Shown piece after piece: positions 9,025 to 17,699 of a stretch of DNA of 36,514 bases; the first letter of the stretch is position 1, and each line of letters starts with the position of its first letter. Origin of the DNA: Balneolaceae bacterium (lineage in GTDB: Bacteria > Bacteroidota > Rhodothermia > Balneolales > Cyclonatronaceae); the NCBI GenBank assembly GCA_007694035.1, contig RECM01000218.1, positions 1 to 36,514 on the forward strand. The letters run 5' to 3'. The notes beneath the pieces were generated by a model, which ran no database searches, was not told where the DNA came from, and saw only the letters and a program-made list of their open reading frames with translations. The translations under genes and the position numbers were made by a program.

Positions 9025-9136
9025 ATAATGACGGGAATAATGTGTTTTATCAATGAAATGTATGAATAGAAGCCGGAACCAATACCGGAAAACCGGAAAA
9101 TAAATTGAGTGAGTGGTATATAAGTTGATTTGGCTA

Positions 9137-9223
9137 TTAGTTCAGCTCATGTTTATAGCCCTGAAGGTTAATCGGCGGCTTGTATCCGGTAGGTCTAAGC
9201 AATTTGCGGATGGTTTTGTTCAT
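9137..9223 (-). CDS. Possible 28-residue basic peptide, ATGA-coupled to the asparagine-synthase-like gene
   Basis: On the minus strand the stop TGA of the asparagine-synthase-like gene overlaps an ATG (ATGA). This opens a frame of 28 codons rich in Lys/Arg and Pro, starting MNKTIRKLLRPTGYK and ending at TAA (9139-9137). It could be a translationally coupled small protein. It could equally be a former C-terminal extension of the upstream protein left in another frame by an indel, or chance. I do not recognise the peptide. Confidence 0.25.
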   Translation of the reverse strand: MNKTIRKLLRPTGYKPPINLQGYKHELN

Positions 9224-10935
9224 CCGTTCAGATAGAGATCAGCTGCAAGTACCACTGTAACGGCATTCATCAGGTACTGCGCACGGTCTTTTCGGACGCA
9301 GTAATCAAGGGCCTCTTTGAGCCGGGAATCGGTAATGAGGTGTTCATGGGCATGGTATTCAGCCAGCAGGGTTCTCTTCAGTTCGGGGTTTTCCCGGTAC
9401 CACAGGTCGAAGGGGTTCATATTGTCGTGTTTCAGGCCCAGCCGTTTTCGGGCATGCCGGTTCACCTTGTGCAGGAATCCGGCAGTCCGGTTCATCAGCG
9501 CATTACGCGGCCGGATCCCGGTTTTTGCCCATGGGAATTCAACGATTTGCGGATGGTACCGGTTCATCCATTTAAGGTAGATAGCCTGGTCGTATTTGAA
9601 ACGGTCGGGCAGGCTGTAGCAGAATTCAAGAAGCTTGCGGTCGTAGAAGGGCGAGAGCATATCTGTGTGATGCATCAGCATACGGTCGCCATTGAAGGTG
9701 CCGTTCATGATATGCTGCTCATAACCGTATCGCTCGAAGTTATTTACTGTATTGTAGCGTTCAGCAACGCGTTTGTAAATATCGAGCGGGGCAGTAATCC
9801 CGGGTTCGTATATATACCCTTTCCTCAGGATCTTTTCAGGTACGGAAACCTTGCGAAATGTAAGTGACCCGAAAAGAATATCACCGATCTGGCCGGAATG
9901 GAGTAGGCCGGTTTTCTCATTCAATAGTGGCAATATACTGGCATACAAGTGAGCGGCTCCGTTGTAGGCCACAAGCCCGTCGTTCGCGGCCACATACGTT
10001 CGGATGTTATCATACAGATAGCTGCCCGAATCGAGCGGCATGAATGTGTGCCTGTAACCTTGTTTGTGTGCGATGGATGCAGCTATGATGTGGTCGCTGC
10101 TGCCCGACTGGGAAAAAGTAATCGTCTGTACCGGCCTGAAGCCCAGTTTATCGGCCAGCATCACATTGACCCGGGAATCGAGTCCGCCACTAAGCAGGGC
10201 AGTATGGCCAAAACCGTGTTCGCGGTCCTTGGCCCATAGTTTTTTAACCGATCGGGTGAGGAGGTGATCAATCTGTTCCAGGCATGCATCGAGGTTTTGC
10301 GGCACCGGGTTTTTCCGGAACTCAAAATATCTGGTGGTTGATATTGTGAAATCAACCAGATTGATTTCCAGAATGGTACCGAACGGGATTTTCCTGACCT
10401 GGTTAACCGGGGTCTGATCGTCGAACAGATAGCCGATAGTAAGCAGGCAGCCAAGGGCTTCGGTGTTAAGCATTAGGGAGGTACCGGCAGATTTCAGCAA
10501 GGCTGCAGTATGGTGGGCATCACCAGAGAACGCCAGGGTACCTGAGGGCTTATCAAGACCGTAGTAAAGTGGCCGGGTGGAGAGATAATCGGTGAAAAGG
10601 AAAAGTTTTTTCTTGCTGTTATCGTGGATGAAACCATGGAAATAGCCATCGAGGGTTTGAATAAATTGCAAACCTTCTTTTTTGTACCGTTCAAAAAACT
10701 GGTCAGATCTTTGGGAAGCGGGCTCGAAAATAATTCCAAAAAAACCGATGGTAATATCTTCCCGTGTTTGGAGAACACGTTCATCCTTAAATGACGGTTC
10801 TGCAGCCAGCCCCGCCCATGCATTGTTGAATTTTAGTAATCGTGCATCATTTCTGTTGAACCGGGCGGCAAACATCTCGGGCGGCTGTTTTACAATTTGA
10901 TCACCTGATGAATAGATCCCAAAAAGACCGGCCAT
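9220..10935 (-). CDS. Asparagine-synthase-like protein lacking the glutaminase cysteine
   Basis: Starting at the ATG at 10935 (MAGLFGIYSS) gives 571 residues. An upstream TTG would add 23 residues but breaks the family's N-terminal start. The N-terminal half has the class II glutamine amidotransferase fold (LDGYFHGFIHD, LFTDYLSTRPLYYG). The C-terminal half has the ATP-pyrophosphatase loop SGGLDS at 249-254. The catalytic Cys that should follow the initiator Met is Ala, so glutamine hydrolysis is not expected. The enzyme may use free ammonia, or amidate or cyclise another substrate after adenylation. Such AsnB homologues are frequent in capsule and exopolysaccharide loci. It is transcribed divergently from the SLBB export gene, with about 200 bp between the two starts. 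Confidence 0.8.
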   Translation of the reverse strand: MAGLFGIYSSGDQIVKQPPEMFAARFNRNDARLLKFNNAWAGLAAEPSFKDERVLQTREDITIGFFGIIFEPASQRSDQFFERYKKEGLQFIQTLDGYFHGFIHDNSKKKLFLFTDYLSTRPLYYGLDKPSGTLAFSGDAHHTAALLKSAGTSLMLNTEALGCLLTIGYLFDDQTPVNQVRKIPFGTILEINLVDFTISTTRYFEFRKNPVPQNLDACLEQIDHLLTRSVKKLWAKDREHGFGHTALLSGGLDSRVNVMLADKLGFRPVQTITFSQSGSSDHIIAASIAHKQGYRHTFMPLDSGSYLYDNIRTYVAANDGLVAYNGAAHLYASILPLLNEKTGLLHSGQIGDILFGSLTFRKVSVPEKILRKGYIYEPGITAPLDIYKRVAERYNTVNNFERYGYEQHIMNGTFNGDRMLMHHTDMLSPFYDRKLLEFCYSLPDRFKYDQAIYLKWMNRYHPQIVEFPWAKTGIRPRNALMNRTAGFLHKVNRHARKRLGLKHDNMNPFDLWYRENPELKRTLLAEYHAHEHLITDSRLKEALDYCVRKDRAQYLMNAVTVVLAADLYLNG

Positions 10936-11137
10936 AGATTGAATGGTATAAGTTGGATTTACCGGATAAAGACCAAATGTAGGTAATATGCACTGACCAC
11001 CCAAAATACAGGCATTTATTATTTTTTTTCTTTCTTCATGGATATGGGTACCGGATCTGTCTGATGCACCATTTATGAATAAAAAAACCTATATTTAGCG
11101 TTTCTGATACCACAGGTACTACGATTAATCCAAATAT

Positions 11138-12418
11138 ATGCTTTGTACTGTAAGCCCGATTAAGTCGATCCGGCATCTATTCGTCTTTTTTATATCCATT
11201 TTTTTATTCGTTGTATTGATAAATGAGGTTGCAGCACAAACTACCCAGCAGCAACGCGCACAAATGCAGTTAAGGGAACTTCAGCAGCAAAACCGGCAGC
11301 AACAGGGCGGCGATCTGAATGATATTGGATTTCCTGAAAGAGAGCTCATGCGGGATGTTCGTGCCCTCGAAGAACCAGTTGATCCCGAAACCTACATTGT
11401 TGGCCCCGGTGATTTATTCACCATTAATATTATCAGCCTGGAAAGTGTGCTGGTGTCTGTTCCCGTTGGGCCCACTGGCGATCTGATGATTCCGAATATT
11501 GGTTCCGTACGACTTGCTGGGAAAAAGCTGTCGGAGGCTGAAAGCGAAATTCGTGAGCTGGTGGCAACACGCTTACTCGATGGTACTATTTTTGTTAATC
11601 TGCAGCGGCTGCGAACATTCAGGGTATATGTATATGGGGCCGTATTAGAACCCGGTTATGTAGAAATAACCCCAATGATGCGCATATCAGACCTGCTGGA
11701 AAAAACCGATTTACGACCGCTTGCCCTGTTGAATGAGATCAGGATTTTGCGCCATGATGGTTCAGAAAATCAGATAGACCTGTACGAATTTCAGTTGAAC
11801 GGGGATAAAAGTCAAAATCCCAGGCTGATAGAGGGTGATCAGGTATTTGTTCCATTCGGCCGGCTGAATGACCATACGATTGTACTGCGCGGGGCGTTGG
11901 AAAGTGGGGCCGGTTATACCATTGTTCGTCCCGACGAAACGCTGCGGGATTTTCTGGATAGAAAGGCAAGATATTCAGCGTCGGCAGACCTGGAATCGGT
12001 AACGGTGTTACGGCCAGCTGTGGATGGAACCACTGTTATCATGACGGTAAACATTGAAGACCTCGGTGATTTCCGGTTAAAGCCTGGTGATGAGATTCAG
12101 CTGATTGGCCAGCGCAGTATTAATGTACACGGCTATGTGGCTTCACCAGGTTCTTTTGGATTTATTCCGGGCTTTACGGCAGGCGATTATCTTTCTTTGG
12201 CCGGCGGCCTGCTACCGGTCGGTACATCAAACGGATTAAGGGTAACCCGGATCGACGGAACCGTTTTGCGGGGCGAAGATGTTCTGATTCAAAGAGGTGA
12301 TGTAATCGAAGTCAGGAAATCAGTCTCCGGTACCCTGTTTGGCGAAGTAAGTGTGTTGAACATTCTTACGGCAGCGGCAACAATTACCCTTGCGGCGGTT
12401 GCCGCCTTCCGCAGATAA
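11138..12418 (+). CDS. Polysaccharide export protein with SLBB domains (Wza-like)
   Basis: This 426-residue protein carries a signal peptide or N-terminal anchor (hydrophobic 13-29, ending EVAAQ near 33) and a short Gln-rich segment (34-57). The Poly_export domain begins at YIVGPGDLFTINI (about 86-98). Two or more SLBB ligand-binding repeats follow, for example VYGAVLEPGYVEITPMMRISDLLEK and VHGYVASPGSFGFIPGFTAGDYL (positions about 170 and 330). It ends in a hydrophobic helix (ILTAAATITLAAVAAF) and two Arg. Wza-type proteins form the periplasmic/outer-membrane exit channel for polysaccharides. The lipobox Cys of classical Wza is absent; the C-terminal helix may supply membrane contact. It converges on the GT4 gene with only 4 bp between stops. 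Confidence 0.88.
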   Translation: MLCTVSPIKSIRHLFVFFISIFLFVVLINEVAAQTTQQQRAQMQLRELQQQNRQQQGGDLNDIGFPERELMRDVRALEEPVDPETYIVGPGDLFTINIISLESVLVSVPVGPTGDLMIPNIGSVRLAGKKLSEAESEIRELVATRLLDGTIFVNLQRLRTFRVYVYGAVLEPGYVEITPMMRISDLLEKTDLRPLALLNEIRILRHDGSENQIDLYEFQLNGDKSQNPRLIEGDQVFVPFGRLNDHTIVLRGALESGAGYTIVRPDETLRDFLDRKARYSASADLESVTVLRPAVDGTTVIMTVNIEDLGDFRLKPGDEIQLIGQRSINVHGYVASPGSFGFIPGFTAGDYLSLAGGLLPVGTSNGLRVTRIDGTVLRGEDVLIQRGDVIEVRKSVSGTLFGEVSVLNILTAAATITLAAVAAFRR

Positions 12419-12422
12419 CCTA

Positions 12423-13670
12423 TCAGAGGTTACTGAGCATTACGGAAAAATCGCAGTAATTTTTTGCCGCATTATAGTTGTTTTCCCAGCTCAACCTGCT
12501 TTTTCCCGATTTTTTTTTGCGGTATTCCGGATCAGAAAATGACGCCAGTGCGCGGGCAATATCACCCGGTGCCGGATCCGCTGGCAGAAGAGAGCCATTG
12601 TCCTGATCTGCGATTTCATTAACCCCTCCCACATCTGTACCACAAACTGGAATACCACAGCTTTGCGCTTCCATCATGGTTACCGGTATACCCTCCGATG
12701 AACTAACATTTACAAGTACATCCACCGTATTGTTCTTGTAATAGTTCATCACTTCGGTATTGCTCATTTGCCCGGTAAATGTAAATTGAACATTTCCCAT
12801 TAACGTGCGCTCACACTTTTCCAGTAGTTCCTGTTTGATAGGCCCATCTCCCATGTGGGTCCATCTGAGTTTGGTATCGGGGTAAGTTTTAGATAGTGCG
12901 GCCAGGCCATCGATCAGTAAATCGATTCTTTTAACAGGTACAAGTGCAGAACAACTCACAATATGCAGCTCACCTCGCCCCGAACCTTCTGTGATAAAAC
13001 CGGGATCTTTCACACCTAACCCGGAAACCACGGATTTTTCTGACGAAAATGGATATTTCCCGGTTACATGTTTCATGCCGTGATTGGAGATGAATACCAT
13101 CAAATCCAGTAAATCCAGGTTCTTGCCCTGGTAGGGAATGCGAGGAGGATCATATAAATCATTGTAAATATCAAATCTATGTCCACGGCTAACACATTTT
13201 AATCCATTATCAGACGATTTAAGCCTTGCAAATCCAAGGCTGTAGTAATCGAGCCAATATGAATAGGCTACCGTATCGGAAGGCTCAAAACCATAGGTCT
13301 TAAGAATATCTTTTGTGATTTTATACGTTCGATCTGCACCCCCCTGCATATTTATCAGCCGGTAAAGGCTGGCAGATCTGGCAAGAAGCCTGGGTTCACT
13401 TATTATTTCTTTCCAGAAACCAGGGCGGTACAAGCTTCTTAAAAGCCCGTCAAAAAATTTTAAAATGGCATGCTTGCCTGATCGTAATGCCAGATCATCC
13501 ACAATCTTTATACCATTGGGAATATCACGCAACCCGGCCGGTTTGGATGAAGGAATAATGATAATTCTGTTGAAAACAGAGTGCAGGTATTGGATTTCGG
13601 TTTCGAGAAAGGCCTCGGTATTTCCGTAAGGGAAAGCGTAAGTGTACAGCAGCAGGGTGGTTCGTGGCAT
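12423..13670 (-). CDS. Glycosyltransferase family 4 (GT-B fold)
   Basis: This 415-residue cytoplasmic or membrane-associated retaining glycosyltransferase is predicted to add a sugar to the lipid-linked repeat unit. The C-terminal half has the GT4 signature: a conserved KRIDLLIDGLAAL segment after HIVSCSALVPV, then SSEGIPVTMMEAQSCGIPV with the EX7E-type nucleotide-sugar site, and GTDVGGVNEI. The N-terminal half starts LLLYTYAFPYGNTEAFLETE, resembling WcaL/AmsK-type capsule transferases. Donor and acceptor sugars cannot be deduced. It is convergent with the SLBB gene and divergent from the Wzz-type gene across a 278-bp gap in which I see no obvious motif. Confidence 0.86.
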   Translation of the reverse strand: MPRTTLLLYTYAFPYGNTEAFLETEIQYLHSVFNRIIIIPSSKPAGLRDIPNGIKIVDDLALRSGKHAILKFFDGLLRSLYRPGFWKEIISEPRLLARSASLYRLINMQGGADRTYKITKDILKTYGFEPSDTVAYSYWLDYYSLGFARLKSSDNGLKCVSRGHRFDIYNDLYDPPRIPYQGKNLDLLDLMVFISNHGMKHVTGKYPFSSEKSVVSGLGVKDPGFITEGSGRGELHIVSCSALVPVKRIDLLIDGLAALSKTYPDTKLRWTHMGDGPIKQELLEKCERTLMGNVQFTFTGQMSNTEVMNYYKNNTVDVLVNVSSSEGIPVTMMEAQSCGIPVCGTDVGGVNEIADQDNGSLLPADPAPGDIARALASFSDPEYRKKKSGKSRLSWENNYNAAKNYCDFSVMLSNL

Positions 13671-13948
13671 GTGTGATTATTTAGGGCCGAACTCTCATTT
13701 TAAAGCTGTGTAGCCCCTTTGTTATAACATTAACAGGTGGAATAATTTTGCAAAGTAAAATTGATGGTCCTTATTGGTTGAATTTATCCTGAATTACTTA
13801 CAGTACCAACCTGGAAAACATGGAAGTATGATCGGGTTGGTGCCTTACAGATTCTGAAATTAATAATGGGATAAAAATCCGTATTTTATTCAGCTTTCCG
13901 GCATGAGACGTTAACTCAGCGCTCACAGAACCTTGAATTCAGTTAATT

Positions 13949-15163
13949 ATGACAGAGAATATTCCCGAAAAAGGCAATGAAATCAATATCCTGGATGCAT
14001 TGGTAGTAATGGCCAGAGGCAAATGGATTATCATTTCAATTGTAGTAATTTTCACAGTTCTGGCATTGATTATCAGCCTGTTATGGCCGGTAACGTATAA
14101 ATCCACATCCAAATTTCTGCCCCCGATGGAGCAGCGTGGATTAGGTGGCCTTGGTGGACTGGTTGGCAATGTTATGCAGTTGTCGTTTGGAACAGAGCGC
14201 ATAAAATCTGATGCTATCCTCGTAGTACTGCGAAGCCGTTCAATCAAGGAGGAATTGATCAGGAAATTTAACCTTCAAGAGGTATATGGTACCGACATCC
14301 AGGAGCATCTGCTTAAAAAGCTGGATCAGAACACGCAGATCAGAGAGGTTCGAGAAGGAGGTTTTGGTTTCAGTTCAATCGTTGCCGTTGAGTTATTTAC
14401 TATCGATAAAGACCCGGAACGGGCCTATGAAATGAATGCTTTCTATCTTGCCAAGCTGGATTCAGTAGTGAAAGCGATTAACCGACAGAATGCTGAAGAA
14501 AGCTTTACGGTAATTGAGAACCGGCATCTGGTAAACCTGGAAGACATGGAACGGGCAGAAAGGGAACTACAGAAATTCCAGGAAGAATATGGAATATTTG
14601 AAGTGGAAGAACAGGCAAAAGTAATGCTCGATAATCTGGGCGAACTTAAGTCAAACAGCATTGAGCTCGAAATACAAATTGCCGTGCTGAGCCAGAGTGT
14701 TGATGAATCGAATCCAGAGCTCAGGCAACTCAGACGGGCCAAACATGAGGTGGACCAGCTGTATGAGAGCTATCTGCGCCGCAGTGACACACAGGCTGTT
14801 AAACCGGATGTATTTCACCCGCTTTTCGATATGCCAAACCTGGCAATGCAGTACATGAGACTCTACCGGGAGGTGATCGTACAGAATAAAATATATGAAA
14901 CAATCTACCCGCAGTATGTTCATCAGAAAATGATACTTGATGATCAGAGAAGGAGTATTCAGGTAATAGAAGAACCCAATATTCCTACATATAAAGACAG
15001 TCCCAAACGGGCCTTTATCGTGATCGCCGGTTTCCTGTTCGGTCTTATTCTGTCGCTTATCATAGTATTCTGGCGGCACACATTGAACAGGGGCAGGGCG
15101 GTTAATAGCGAAAACTACCGGAAAATTATCGAATTAAAAGAGGCGTTAAGGCTCAAATCCTGA
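13949..15163 (+). CDS. Wzz-type chain-length determinant / polysaccharide copolymerase
   Basis: This 404-residue inner-membrane protein has one membrane span near residues 28-48 and another near 350-372. They flank a large periplasmic domain with long heptad-rich helices (about 155-270, Glu/Leu/Gln-rich). The second span is preceded by IEEPNIPTYKDSPKRAFIVI, the Pro-rich signature of Wzz/GNVR proteins. Such proteins set polymer length and link Wzy to the exit channel. There is no C-terminal Walker-motif tyrosine kinase, so it is the short PCP-1-like form. It lies 12 bp upstream of the polymerase gene, so the two are probably co-transcribed with the following GT4 gene. Confidence 0.88.
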   Translation: MTENIPEKGNEINILDALVVMARGKWIIISIVVIFTVLALIISLLWPVTYKSTSKFLPPMEQRGLGGLGGLVGNVMQLSFGTERIKSDAILVVLRSRSIKEELIRKFNLQEVYGTDIQEHLLKKLDQNTQIREVREGGFGFSSIVAVELFTIDKDPERAYEMNAFYLAKLDSVVKAINRQNAEESFTVIENRHLVNLEDMERAERELQKFQEEYGIFEVEEQAKVMLDNLGELKSNSIELEIQIAVLSQSVDESNPELRQLRRAKHEVDQLYESYLRRSDTQAVKPDVFHPLFDMPNLAMQYMRLYREVIVQNKIYETIYPQYVHQKMILDDQRRSIQVIEEPNIPTYKDSPKRAFIVIAGFLFGLILSLIIVFWRHTLNRGRAVNSENYRKIIELKEALRLKS

Positions 15164-15175
15164 GCCTACTGAGGG

Positions 15176-16585
15176 ATGACAGCAATCCACTCTATATATA
15201 AGAACCATCAGCTTCCTGTTTTATTAATCATGGCAGTATTGGTGTATGCCTTTCTGCTGGCGTTATCGTGGATGGTTAATATGACATTACTGCCGTTGGC
15301 TGTACTGCTGATCATACCAGTGGCATATTTTGGGTTAAAATCGTTAAATAAGCCATTGTTATGGTTGTTTCTCATTATTGGCGGTTCATATGCCGGTAAT
15401 ACACTGCATCTGTTTGAGGGATTTACGGTTCCCATTTCGCTCTTCCAGCTTTTCTTTTTGTCAGGGCTGTTTCTACTTGTACTAAACAGGATATATACCG
15501 GGCAGTTTAATTTCAGGCTCAGCGGTCTCGAACTTGAACTTTCCCTGTTTTCCGCTTTGATGTTTCTGAGCATCATCTATTCACCCGAACCGGATGATGC
15601 CCTTCTTTTTGCGGTGAGAACGGTTGTCACGGCACTGTTGCTCTATTTCATATTAAATGTTGTAGAACATAAAAATGAGCTTCCTGTAATTCTGGCTTTT
15701 GTTACTGTACTGGGGTTGGGGATGGCGATTTTTTCGATAAGGGATGGTTTGATGAATCCCGAAGCCGCAATATTGAGTGCAGTTTCCGGTGGAGCAAAAC
15801 TGTTCTCACGGGCATCTACCACTCAAACCGACCCGAATGTATTTGCTACTTATTTCTTTCTGCCCATTGCATTCAGCTCATGTATTATTGTTTCGAAAGT
15901 GAAGATGAGTTATCGAATCGTGTGTGCAATTTTTTTAGTGATACTTGTGGCAGGTATTGCATCCACTTTCTCACGAAGCTCCTGGGTTTCTGTAATCCTG
16001 ATGCTGGTTCTGATCGCCTTAATCTACAGGCAGGTCAAATTATTTGTATGGTTAGGGATATTTGGAGTATTAGCCCTGATATTATTGCCAGACCTTCGGA
16101 TTACGGCTTTGAACATCATACAACGCTTTACGGATATTTTTGCCGGATCGACAGACGATTCCTCCAGGATACGGGTTGTGCAAATGTATGCTGCGGTACA
16201 GATGTTTATTGATACCAATATGATCGGAGTAGGGCTGCGGGGATATGCGGTGTCGATCCTTGACTTTTACAGCTACCAGGAACTGATTGGGATTGTGCTT
16301 CCCCACAATGTAACCTATACCATTCTTGCTGAATTGGGATTGATTGGAATCATGCTCTTTCTTTTTATTATCTACCGGCTCACAAGAGACAGTTATCTCA
16401 ACATCCGGTATGCCAGCGATGAGCTTTCCCGGGTGGTGGCAACTTCGTTATTTGTTTCTCTGATGGCATTTTTCATGTTTTTCCAGTTCATCGGCGGGGG
16501 GCTGCCTGACAATAATGTCTGGCTGATTATCGGGCTGGTCTATGCCACCAAACACACCTTATTATCACGAGCGCAGGATGCCTGA
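15176..16585 (+). CDS. wzy: O-antigen polymerase/ligase family membrane protein (Wzy-like)
   Basis: This 469-residue protein has about eleven to twelve hydrophobic segments and the larger periplasmic loop typical of Wzy_C / O-antigen ligase proteins. The loop region carries FSRSSWVSVILM (around 262-273) and, later, a GVGLRGYAV plus LPHNVTYTILAELG motif. The His-Asn in this position is characteristic of the family. It would polymerise flipped repeat units in the periplasm. Its ATG follows a GAGGG purine stretch. The end overlaps the GT4 start by 8 bp, indicating one operon with the copolymerase. WaaL-type ligase function cannot be excluded from sequence alone. Confidence 0.85.
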   Translation: MTAIHSIYKNHQLPVLLIMAVLVYAFLLALSWMVNMTLLPLAVLLIIPVAYFGLKSLNKPLLWLFLIIGGSYAGNTLHLFEGFTVPISLFQLFFLSGLFLLVLNRIYTGQFNFRLSGLELELSLFSALMFLSIIYSPEPDDALLFAVRTVVTALLLYFILNVVEHKNELPVILAFVTVLGLGMAIFSIRDGLMNPEAAILSAVSGGAKLFSRASTTQTDPNVFATYFFLPIAFSSCIIVSKVKMSYRIVCAIFLVILVAGIASTFSRSSWVSVILMLVLIALIYRQVKLFVWLGIFGVLALILLPDLRITALNIIQRFTDIFAGSTDDSSRIRVVQMYAAVQMFIDTNMIGVGLRGYAVSILDFYSYQELIGIVLPHNVTYTILAELGLIGIMLFLFIIYRLTRDSYLNIRYASDELSRVVATSLFVSLMAFFMFFQFIGGGLPDNNVWLIIGLVYATKHTLLSRAQDA

Positions 16586-17696
16586 AATCGTACACCTCAC
16601 ATCGGTTCATATCCCTACCGATACACGAATCTTTCAGAAAGAACTTAAAACCCTTAAAGCTTCGGGTTTTAAAGTGACGTTGATAGCTCCCGGTACGGAT
16701 GACCAAATTATTGATGGCATACCGGTTTTGCATATACCCGTTTATCAAAACCGTTTGATAAGATTTATTATGGGTCCCCTGAAAGCCTACCGCAGGGCCC
16801 GCAAGCTCAATGCAGATCTTTACCATTTTCATGATCCTGAACTTGTAACGGCGGGTTTGGCCTTAAAAATCGCCGGGAAGAGGGTTATATATGACGTGCA
16901 TGAAGATATGCCCCGGCAGCTGTATGACAAAGACTATCTTCCGGGATGGATAATAAAGCCGTTGTCATATATACTTGAAAAATTTGAACTTTTTGCAGCA
17001 GGCCGTTTCGATGGGATTGTTACGGTAACCCCGACTATTAACAGGAGATTTTCTGCTGATAAGGCTGTGTTGGTCCAGAATTTCCCCATCCTGAATCATT
17101 ATCTCGAAATAAAAACGGATAATTACCTGACCAGGCCAAACATGGTTATTTTTATGGGTGTGATTCAGGATATCAGGGGCATTACAGAAGTAACAAAAGC
17201 GATGGCAACAATTGGTGGAGATTTCCCGGGTGTTGAATTCAGGCTGATCGGTAAAATTGTACCTGATTCATACAAGCAGTTACTGTCACAAATGGAGGGG
17301 TGGAAGTACGTAAACAGTATTGGCTGGTTGTCTCAGCAGGAAGTAAATACACACCTTGAACAGGCCCGGATCGGTGTGGTGACCTATCATCCCTATCCCA
17401 ATCATATCGAAGCCCAGCCAAACAAACTGTTCGAATATATGGCGGCGGGCCTCCCTGTTATTGCCTCCGACTTTCCCCTGTGGCGTAACGTTGTTGATAC
17501 CTGTAAATGTGGGTTGCTGGTAGATCCCGAATCGGTATCTGATGTGGAAAAAGCTGTTTCCTTCTTATTGGCGAATCCCGCTGAGGCTGAAGCTATGGGA
17601 AAGCGTGGACGCCAGGCTGTGATAGATCATTTCAACTGGGATTCAGAAGCTGAGCACCTGAAAAATCTGTATAAAAAAGTGCTTGCAAAGGAATGA
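16578..17696 (+). CDS. Glycosyltransferase family 4
   Basis: Starting at the ATG at 16578 gives 372 residues. An upstream ATG at 16542 would put 12 extra residues over the end of wzy, but the family N-terminus is MPEIVHLTSVHIPTDTRIFQ. The ATG lies within the last codons of wzy. Motifs include YHFHDPELVTAGLALK and VIYDVHEDMPRQL (acceptor half), then GVVTYHPYPNHIEAQPNKLF with EYMAAGLPVIASDFP, the GT4 nucleotide-sugar site. The DVHED form is common in capsule and exopolysaccharide transferases. The enzyme would act on lipid-linked intermediates at the inner face of the membrane. Donor sugar unknown. It converges on the GT2 gene with a 3-bp gap. Confidence 0.87.
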   Translation: MPEIVHLTSVHIPTDTRIFQKELKTLKASGFKVTLIAPGTDDQIIDGIPVLHIPVYQNRLIRFIMGPLKAYRRARKLNADLYHFHDPELVTAGLALKIAGKRVIYDVHEDMPRQLYDKDYLPGWIIKPLSYILEKFELFAAGRFDGIVTVTPTINRRFSADKAVLVQNFPILNHYLEIKTDNYLTRPNMVIFMGVIQDIRGITEVTKAMATIGGDFPGVEFRLIGKIVPDSYKQLLSQMEGWKYVNSIGWLSQQEVNTHLEQARIGVVTYHPYPNHIEAQPNKLFEYMAAGLPVIASDFPLWRNVVDTCKCGLLVDPESVSDVEKAVSFLLANPAEAEAMGKRGRQAVIDHFNWDSEAEHLKNLYKKVLAKE

Positions 17697-17699
17697 CGC

